In this document: one piece after another, positions 1-5,592 of the stretch
Numbering within the stretch: the first letter of the stretch is position 1
Layout of the letters: every line of letters starts with the position of its first letter
Source: Giesbergeria sp.
GTDB taxonomy: Bacteria; Pseudomonadota; Gammaproteobacteria; Burkholderiales; Burkholderiaceae_C
Assembly: GCA_023150295.1 (NCBI GenBank)
Contig: JAKLLE010000034.1
Location: 1 to 38,009 of the forward strand
Length of the DNA stretch: 38,009 bases
Direction: 5' to 3'
Made by a program: the position numbers and the translations under genes
Notes under the pieces: model-generated
Database searches by the model: none
The model's input: the letters and a program-made list of their open reading frames with translations, nothing else
What the model was told of the DNA's origin: nothing

Positions 1-59
1 GGGTAGTATTCATGGGCGGGCACCAAGTTCAGACTTCGATACCCTGATCTTCCAGCCTT

Positions 60-410
60 TTGGGCGGTGCCCGCAACTTTTTTTGCGCCTCACGCAGAGG
101 CAAATTCGGCTGGGTTGAGGAATTCTGCAAGTCCCTCACCTATGTATCGCCCATGCAGTACGCAAACTACGACTGCGAACAACTGCGCTCCGAGTCCATG
201 CGCATCAGCGGGCGCGTCAACCAACTGACGGGCCGTTTGGATGAGGCTGCCAGCAACGACAAGGCGATCGCCGGCGTCGGCATCATTCTTTTTTGGCCTG
301 CACTCTTCGCACTGGGCGGCACCAAGCAGCAAGAAGCGGAGCTGTCACGCCTGAAGGGTGAATACGACGCGATTGAAGCGACGGCTACAACCAAGAAGTG
401 CGCAGCATGA
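60..410 (+). CDS. Small protein, probably 5'-truncated
   Basis: The reading frame opens at TTG 60 just after an in-frame TGA (45-47) and gives 116 aa. From about residue 28 onward (YVSPMQY, then YDCEQL) it looks like a small proteobacterial family in which a lipoprotein leader precedes that segment, followed by a helix, a hydrophobic stretch (GVGIILFWPALFAL) and a charged tail (RLKGEYDAIE). Here no lipoprotein leader is present: residues 1-27 are unlike a signal peptide. I infer that the original 5' end was replaced or lost by rearrangement. An alternative start is ATG 153. The gene overlaps the next one by ATGA (407-410), which suggests translational coupling. The function is unknown. Confidence 0.5.
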   Translation: MGGARNFFCASRRGKFGWVEEFCKSLTYVSPMQYANYDCEQLRSESMRISGRVNQLTGRLDEAASNDKAIAGVGIILFWPALFALGGTKQQEAELSRLKGEYDAIEATATTKKCAA

Positions 411-946
411 TGACCCGAGCCCTTCACCTGATAGCCGGCGCAGCTCTGCTGGCCTTGCTCGCAGGCTGCGCAACGCCCGCAGCAGTCAGCAACATGAGCG
501 TCTACACCAGCCAACGCACAGCGCCCACCTCGCTAAAAAACGCCATCTCCGTGGCAGATGTGACAGGTGGAAGGGAAACAAATCCGCTCTGGGTCTCGCA
601 GGTGTCCAGCGAAGCATTTCGCAGCGCGCTGGAGGATTCCCTGGCAAACGCAGGTATTTTCGAACGCGTACTGTCTGCCAGCAAATACCGGCTGACCGCA
701 AACCTGAACCAGCTGGAACAGCCTGCTTTTGGCATTGACATGACCGTGACTTCCACCATCAAGTACACCGTCGTCGATACCAGGACCGGCAAGGACGTGT
801 ACTCACGGTTGATCCGCGCACCCTTTACCGCTGGTTTTTCCGACTCGCCCATGGGGGCCACCCGGGTGCGCATTGCAACCGAGGGATCCATCAAGAAGAA
901 TATCGAGATGCTCATCAATGACCTGCTCATGATGAAGACCGATTGA
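407..946 (+). CDS. Putative lipoprotein of unknown function
   Basis: The product is 179 aa. ATG 407 is preferred over the upstream GTG 398 because it overlaps the preceding stop as ATGA. The N-terminus is a clear type II signal peptide: a basic start, then LIAGAALLALLAGC with the lipobox cysteine at about residue 21, so the mature protein should be lipid-anchored in the periplasm or outer membrane. The mature part reads as an alternating alpha/beta domain with strand-like segments such as IKYTVVDTRTGK and a C-terminal helix (NIEMLINDLLMMK). I do not recognise a catalytic motif. It probably forms a unit with the upstream small gene. Confidence 0.75.
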   Translation: MMTRALHLIAGAALLALLAGCATPAAVSNMSVYTSQRTAPTSLKNAISVADVTGGRETNPLWVSQVSSEAFRSALEDSLANAGIFERVLSASKYRLTANLNQLEQPAFGIDMTVTSTIKYTVVDTRTGKDVYSRLIRAPFTAGFSDSPMGATRVRIATEGSIKKNIEMLINDLLMMKTD

Positions 947-1024
947 TGTCTATCTCACCAGCGTGCTAAACAACGCAGCGCCACTTCCACCGTCACAGGA
1001 TGTCCTCCATGCGACAAGTACTAA

Positions 1025-1183
1025 AACCGTACAGACCAAACCTACGAACCGCTGGCAATGATCGGATACTGTGCTGTGGACCCGGACTACGACAGCCATG
1101 TGTTCCGCTCCTGTGAAATGGAGTCAGGTCCCTCACGGCAGGCGACCTACTTCTTTTCGACAGGCCAAGCACAGAGCGTTTGA
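1025..1183 (+). pseudogene. Possible gene remnant
   Basis: The frame is open from 1025 to the TGA at 1181-1183 and reads like a real protein C-terminus rich in Cys, Asp and Tyr (for example GYCAVDPDYDSH and FRSCEMESG). It has no convincing start; the only internal ATG is at 1058 and would give 41 aa. An in-frame TAA at 1022-1024 cuts it off from anything upstream. I infer the 3' remnant of a decayed gene between the two lipoprotein genes. It could also be a very small intact gene. Confidence 0.3.
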
Positions 1184-1197
1184 TTAACCATAATCGT

Positions 1198-2046
1198 ATG
1201 AAAAAAATCCGCAACTTTGTGGCCTCACTGACCGTGCTGGCCTTGACTGCATGTGGCGGCGGAAGCGACCCCGAACCATCAACTCCCAGCCCTTCAATGC
1301 CGGTCGTCGCCACCGAGGCCAGTCCGACACCCGAGGTGCCACCCTTAGCTCAACTGGAACCGGACGCCCCCTCTAACAATCTGGATTTGGCACCCAATAC
1401 CAGCTTCGCCACCAACAGCACGGCAACGTTTTGCGGTTACACCGTGCCATCAAAGTCCGTGACCGGGGTGGTTACGTCGGTGCACGATGGCGACACCATC
1501 AAGATTGGAGCCACCACCATCCGGCTGGATGCAATTGATGCCCCTGAGTTGGGCCAAACCTACGGCACCCAGTCGAGAGACAACCTGAAATCACTGGTCG
1601 AGGGCAAGTCCGTCACGGTGTACTACAGCAAGGTGGACAAATACGGCCGCACGGTGGGCTCCGTATTCGCCAGTGGCTGCACTTTTGCCAATCTGCAGCA
1701 GGTGCGCTCGGGTTCAGCATGGCACTACAAGCAATACCAGTGCGAGCAGCCCGCCGGCTTGCGGACAGCGTTTGCTGCTGCGCAGTCTGCCGCTGAATCC
1801 GCAGACTTGGGTTTGTGGGCTTTTGTGGCCACACCACCTTGGGTGTACCGCAACGGCACCGACTCGAATCCGCCCTCCTGCACCAGTGACGATCCGGTGT
1901 GGTACACCCCCGCAACCACCACACCAACAACTCCTGTAGTGACGCCCTACACACCAGTGACAGGCTGCAAAACGGTTTGGGTCAACGGCTACACCCGCAA
2001 GGACGGCACCAAGGTCAAAGGGCACTACCGGACGACGTGCTATTGA
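1198..2046 (+). CDS. Lipoprotein with thermonuclease (SNase-like) domain
   Basis: The product is 282 aa from ATG 1198; the frame extends up to TTG 1180, but MKKIRNF is the natural signal start. A lipobox LTAC places the modified cysteine at residue 19. A Pro/Ser/Thr-rich spacer (about 20-85) follows. The SNase domain (about 88-210) shows VHDGDT, TIRLDAIDAPE and DKYGRTVG, giving the expected catalytic Arg109, Glu117 and Arg151 by analogy with staphylococcal nuclease. A second Thr/Pro linker leads to a C-terminal GYTRKDGTKVKGHYR motif, of a kind I recall as a small tail module on many secreted proteins. The inferred role is a membrane-anchored extracytoplasmic nuclease acting on external DNA or RNA. 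It could aid nutrient use or degrade incoming DNA. Confidence 0.8.
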   Translation: MKKIRNFVASLTVLALTACGGGSDPEPSTPSPSMPVVATEASPTPEVPPLAQLEPDAPSNNLDLAPNTSFATNSTATFCGYTVPSKSVTGVVTSVHDGDTIKIGATTIRLDAIDAPELGQTYGTQSRDNLKSLVEGKSVTVYYSKVDKYGRTVGSVFASGCTFANLQQVRSGSAWHYKQYQCEQPAGLRTAFAAAQSAAESADLGLWAFVATPPWVYRNGTDSNPPSCTSDDPVWYTPATTTPTTPVVTPYTPVTGCKTVWVNGYTRKDGTKVKGHYRTTCY

Positions 2047-2074
2047 GTCGACGAGACAGGCTGTCGGCATTGGC

Positions 2075-2353
2075 TTACGCCGCCACCATGCGCAGCACCA
2101 CCGGGCGCGGCTGCTGCGCCGCCTGCCACAGGTCATAGGCGCTTTGTATGCCCAGCCACATTTCTGGACTGGTGCCCAGCAAGTCCGACAGGCGCAGCGC
2201 CATGTCGGCAGAAATGCCGGCGTGCCCGTGCAGGATGCGCGACAGGTAGGCGCGGGTCACGCCCAGCTGCGCAGCTGCCTGCGTGACGCTGACCTCGGCC
2301 AGCCATTCCTGCAGCACTGCGCCGGGATGGGGTGGGTTATGCATACGGCCCAT
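2075..2353 (-). CDS. higA: HigA-family antitoxin
   Basis: The product is 92 aa with an XRE-type helix-turn-helix (SVTQAAAQLGVTRAYLSRILHG, about residues 22-43) and the HigA/VapI hallmark N-terminus NPPHPGAVL. A strong Shine-Dalgarno AAGGAGG lies 6-7 nt upstream of the ATG at 2353, which supports this start over the internal ATG at 2344. It follows the toxin gene by only 12 nt, the usual toxin-first order of higBA. Known for the family: the antitoxin neutralises HigB and represses the operon by binding a palindrome in the promoter. A matching dyad is present at 2651-2671. Confidence 0.9.
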   Translation of the reverse strand: MGRMHNPPHPGAVLQEWLAEVSVTQAAAQLGVTRAYLSRILHGHAGISADMALRLSDLLGTSPEMWLGIQSAYDLWQAAQQPRPVVLRMVAA

Positions 2354-2365
2354 GGGGCACCTCCT

Positions 2366-2644
2366 TCAGTGGTAGTCCTGGTAATCCACCAGTTCGGCGT
2401 CAGTCCCCACAAAGCGGAAGGTCAGACGCCAGTTGCCATTGACGGTCACGGCCCAATGCCCGGCCAGATCGCCTTTGAGCGGATGCAGCTTCCAACCCGG
2501 CACGGCCATGTCTTGCGGCTGCGTGGCCTGGTCCAGCGAGCCCAGTTGCAACTGCAGCCGCTGGGCATGGTCGGGGCGAATGCCTGCCTTGCTGCCGCTG
2601 CAAAAAAACGCCTCAAGCCCTTTGTGCTGAAAACTGCGGATCAT
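2366..2644 (-). CDS. higB: HigB-family mRNA interferase toxin
   Basis: The product is 92 aa and belongs to the RelE/HigB fold (plasmid maintenance killer type). It starts MIRSFQHKGLEAFF and contains the conserved C-terminal core NGNWRLTFRF with the WRLTF segment typical of the family, ending in DYQDYH. HigB toxins cleave mRNA in the translating ribosome. The ATG at 2644 lies 6 nt from a perfect inverted repeat (2651-2671), so promoter and operator sit directly on the gene. higBA is divergent from the dynamin-like gene, with 98 nt between start codons, so the two units share this short control region. Confidence 0.88.
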   Translation of the reverse strand: MIRSFQHKGLEAFFCSGSKAGIRPDHAQRLQLQLGSLDQATQPQDMAVPGWKLHPLKGDLAGHWAVTVNGNWRLTFRFVGTDAELVDYQDYH

Positions 2645-2650
2645 GCGTCA

Positions 2651-2671
2651 TTGTATACAACATGTATACAA
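2651..2671. promoter_or_regulatory. HigA-type operator, perfect inverted repeat
   Basis: TTGTATAC and GTATACAA form a perfect 8-bp dyad separated by AACAT. It lies 6 nt upstream of the higB start codon and 71 nt upstream of the divergent GTPase start. HigA antitoxins are known to bind TTGTATACAA-like boxes, so this is the likely autoregulatory site. The embedded TATAC sequences could also serve as a -10 element. Confidence 0.7.
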
Positions 2672-2742
2672 ACTGCCGATGCATGGCTGCCGCTTTCCGT
2701 CCGATCACGAGCCCTCACGTTCAACCCGCAGGGAACACCACC

Positions 2743-5592
2743 ATGAGAACCCCCAAACAACTCCGACGCGATATTCAGGATCTGACCACGCATCTGACAC
2801 AGGTGCAGGGTGGGCTGGAGCGGCGATCCAGCATCAAGGTGGCAAAGATTGGCAAGGAGTGCCAGCGCAGCGCCACGGCTCTGGCGCAACTGCTGCAGAG
2901 CCAGCATGTGCCCACCGAATACAAGGTGGCGGTGGTGGGGCGTTTCAAGGCTGGCAAGTCGTCGTTTGTAAATGAGCTGCTGCCCAATAGACTGGCCAGT
3001 GAAGGCACGCTACCGGAAACCGCTGCGGTCACCACGTTCCGGCATGGTCAGAACGTGCGTGCCAGTATCCGATTCGTGAACAGCGCCGTGTGGCAGGAAC
3101 TGAAGTCTTTGTACGCGGAGAACCCAAAGCATGCGGATGCACAAAGGGTGCGTAGTTGGGAGAGCTTTCTGGTTCCCAAGAAAAACAAGGAGGGGGAACC
3201 GGACACGGTCTTCGACCTCGACAGCTTCGAGCGTGAATATGTACGCGCTGAGGGGCACTCCATTACCCTGGAATTGGCACCGCATTCCACCAAGAAAGCC
3301 GCCAACGACTTTCGAAAAAGGCTCAAGCAGTACACGTCTTCGGGAAGTCCGCTGCACTGCCTGGTCGACAGCATTGACATTACTGCACCGGCAGAAATAC
3401 TGGATCAGGGTGTGCTGCTGATCGACACACCCGGGTTGGACGACACCGAACGCTTCCGCGTGACCCTGACCGAGCGCGTGGTCACTGGCGTGGATGCGGT
3501 GCTGTTTCTCACCAAATCAGGGGCGTCATACGGCCAATCTGAAAAGGAATTCTTGCTTTCGCTGCTGCGCAAAGGAACGGTCAAACAGTTGATTGTGGTG
3601 GTGACGCAGATTGACGAAACCTATCACAAGGTACTCAAAGAGGCAGAAGACAACGACGAAGACCCGGAGCCAATCTCTGTGTGCATCGCCAGAGAGCGCA
3701 CCAAGATCAAGCGTGAAATTGAAGACACGCTGAAAGACCTGGATCAGGATGAAAGCCTGCATCGGTACCAGGAGCAGTTGGGCGAGGTGCCCATCGCCTT
3801 TACCTCAGCCCGATTGCACCGTGACTGGAAAGAGGGCAAGGAACTGCCGTTTGCGATCGACGCAAAAGACCCCGGTGGCATTGAAAAATTGACAGCGCAA
3901 TTGCTGCACTTGCTTTCTACGGAGTCCCGTCTTTCGCAGACTGCGGACAACATCGTCAAAGGGGCCAGCCACTGCTTGCTGGAACTTCAGTCAGTGCTCC
4001 AAACTAAGCTGAAGGCGCTGCAGAACACCCAGAACAAGGAGGTAGCTGAACAGAAGCTGGACACCTTTCGCAATGAATTTGGGCAGGCTCGCGAAGGGTT
4101 TACCGGGACTGTTGAGCAACAAATCAAGCTATTGAGCGCACGCCTGGCAGAGCAACCCCGACGGGATGAGACGCTGCTGAGTCTGATTGCTGCACACGCA
4201 GAACAACCACTTTCAGCGCTTGAGTCTGACGACATGGGCCGTCACTGGAAAACCCGCCGGTACGGTGGCTGGGGCTATCTGCATGGCATGGAAAGCAACG
4301 TTGCGGGTCTTATCTTTCCGAGGGTCCAACAACTGCTGGACACACGCACTAAGCTGTTCCAACAGTTCGGCAACCGGTTCAGAGAAGCGCTACAGCGCTT
4401 GTCGGATCAGAGTGATGCAATTGCCACCCAGATAGAGCTCGGTACCAGCGTACCACTGGACGTATCCGGCAAACTGACTGTGGTTCTCACACGTACGGAA
4501 GAGCGCGCGCAGGAGTTGATAGTGGTGGAAGAGCGCAAGGTTCACCAACTGCTGGACAATTTCGTCAGCGACAGTGTGGCAAACCGCATTGCCGAAAAAC
4601 GGCGCGTGGTGGCAGACATTTGGGACGTGGGTACGACCGCGCGGCAAAACACAGAAGTAAAAGACTTCTACCGGGAGGTCAAATCGCTGCTGAAAGAAGC
4701 CTTACAAAACCATCTGCAGGAAAGCGCACAGCGCTTTGGGGCGTTCTTGCTGGCAGAGGCCAAGACCGCCCCGCGAGATGCCTTGGACGAAGTACAGATA
4801 TTGCTGGAACAGGCGGCAGACAACATCCTCGCCGCCACCACGGAATATGTGGCAGGCCAGAAAGAAGAAGCCATTGGCGCCATTGCAGGCATTGATGAAG
4901 AACTGCAAGCGGTGTTGAAGCGCGTCGGTGTGGTAGCACCGAGTCTTGTGCCGCTGGCAGCAAGCCAGACTGAACAATCGCCCAACTGCAGCAACCTCCC
5001 CACGCCTACCACGAAACAACCACATTCCGCCCCAAATTTTGTAGAAGGCCCGGACTGGGCAGATGCTGTGCAGTCAGCCGCCACGGTGTGCGTTGCCCGC
5101 TTGCAGTTGCGCGAAAACTCTACGGGCTGGCCCTACGAAAAGATGTTCGCACCCCAGTTTTTGAAAGGAGCGCTGCAACTCTCGCTGGTGGAGCCCCATC
5201 TGTCCAAACCCAATCAGTTGCGCAACTTGCAAGAGTTTCTGATGCATGTGGCCGACGTTGCCAAACCAAAGGCCATCGAAATCATCACATTGCCCGCCGA
5301 TAAGGAAGCCGAAACGCAACAGGAACGACTGCTGGAAACGTTAACCAAGGATTTCTACCGAGAATTTGGAGTGGCGTTGACGCTGCGCCGGGAAGCGGGG
5401 CTGCATGACCGTCACTTACGGCTGAACCACGGGGTGCTGTTCAAACTGGGGCGTGGACTGGACATATACAAACCGGCCACTGGCTTGGCAATTCATCGTC
5501 CCGCCATCCGGCGCGTGCGTGCGTCTGAAATCGATGTGTTTGTGATCCCCGCGCATGCATTGGCACCACAGCCAGGAGCTGCCAATGCGTGA
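2743..5592 (+). CDS. Dynamin-like GTPase with MITD1-like C-terminal domain
   Basis: The product is 949 aa from ATG 2743, with AGGGA 8 nt upstream; the longer frame from 2662 runs through the higBA operator and is unlikely. GTPase domain: P-loop GRFKAGKSS (66-74), switch/G3 DTPGLDD (228-234) and G4 TQID (288-291), the dynamin pattern. Next comes a long helical region (about 400-740) expected to form the stalk, then a Pro/Thr/Ser linker (about 745-775). The C-terminal ~155 residues carry YEKMF, an LHDRHLRL segment (HDR at 888-890) and LGRGLDIYK (GRGLD at 903-907). I recall these as signatures of the MITD1 C-terminal PLD-like (MIT_C) domain, which binds membranes in eukaryotes. The gene overlaps the helicase-nuclease gene by 8 nt, so the two are probably translated together. 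The inferred role is a membrane-remodelling or sensing partner in a defence unit. The base composition looks more AT-rich than in neighbouring core genes. Confidence 0.85.
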   Translation: MRTPKQLRRDIQDLTTHLTQVQGGLERRSSIKVAKIGKECQRSATALAQLLQSQHVPTEYKVAVVGRFKAGKSSFVNELLPNRLASEGTLPETAAVTTFRHGQNVRASIRFVNSAVWQELKSLYAENPKHADAQRVRSWESFLVPKKNKEGEPDTVFDLDSFEREYVRAEGHSITLELAPHSTKKAANDFRKRLKQYTSSGSPLHCLVDSIDITAPAEILDQGVLLIDTPGLDDTERFRVTLTERVVTGVDAVLFLTKSGASYGQSEKEFLLSLLRKGTVKQLIVVVTQIDETYHKVLKEAEDNDEDPEPISVCIARERTKIKREIEDTLKDLDQDESLHRYQEQLGEVPIAFTSARLHRDWKEGKELPFAIDAKDPGGIEKLTAQLLHLLSTESRLSQTADNIVKGASHCLLELQSVLQTKLKALQNTQNKEVAEQKLDTFRNEFGQAREGFTGTVEQQIKLLSARLAEQPRRDETLLSLIAAHAEQPLSALESDDMGRHWKTRRYGGWGYLHGMESNVAGLIFPRVQQLLDTRTKLFQQFGNRFREALQRLSDQSDAIATQIELGTSVPLDVSGKLTVVLTRTEERAQELIVVEERKVHQLLDNFVSDSVANRIAEKRRVVADIWDVGTTARQNTEVKDFYREVKSLLKEALQNHLQESAQRFGAFLLAEAKTAPRDALDEVQILLEQAADNILAATTEYVAGQKEEAIGAIAGIDEELQAVLKRVGVVAPSLVPLAASQTEQSPNCSNLPTPTTKQPHSAPNFVEGPDWADAVQSAATVCVARLQLRENSTGWPYEKMFAPQFLKGALQLSLVEPHLSKPNQLRNLQEFLMHVADVAKPKAIEIITLPADKEAETQQERLLETLTKDFYREFGVALTLRREAGLHDRHLRLNHGVLFKLGRGLDIYKPATGLAIHRPAIRRVRASEIDVFVIPAHALAPQPGAANA

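Noticed and set aside
12-40. Similarity of ATGG..GGCACCA...ACTTCGA near the left end to 37841-37870 near the right end
   Set aside because: Only a loose, gapped match of about 30 bp; too short to claim a repeat or flanking element.
2662-2742. Longer start for the dynamin-like protein
   Set aside because: It overlaps the higBA operator, has Cys-rich non-family sequence, and ATG 2743 has its own ribosome site.
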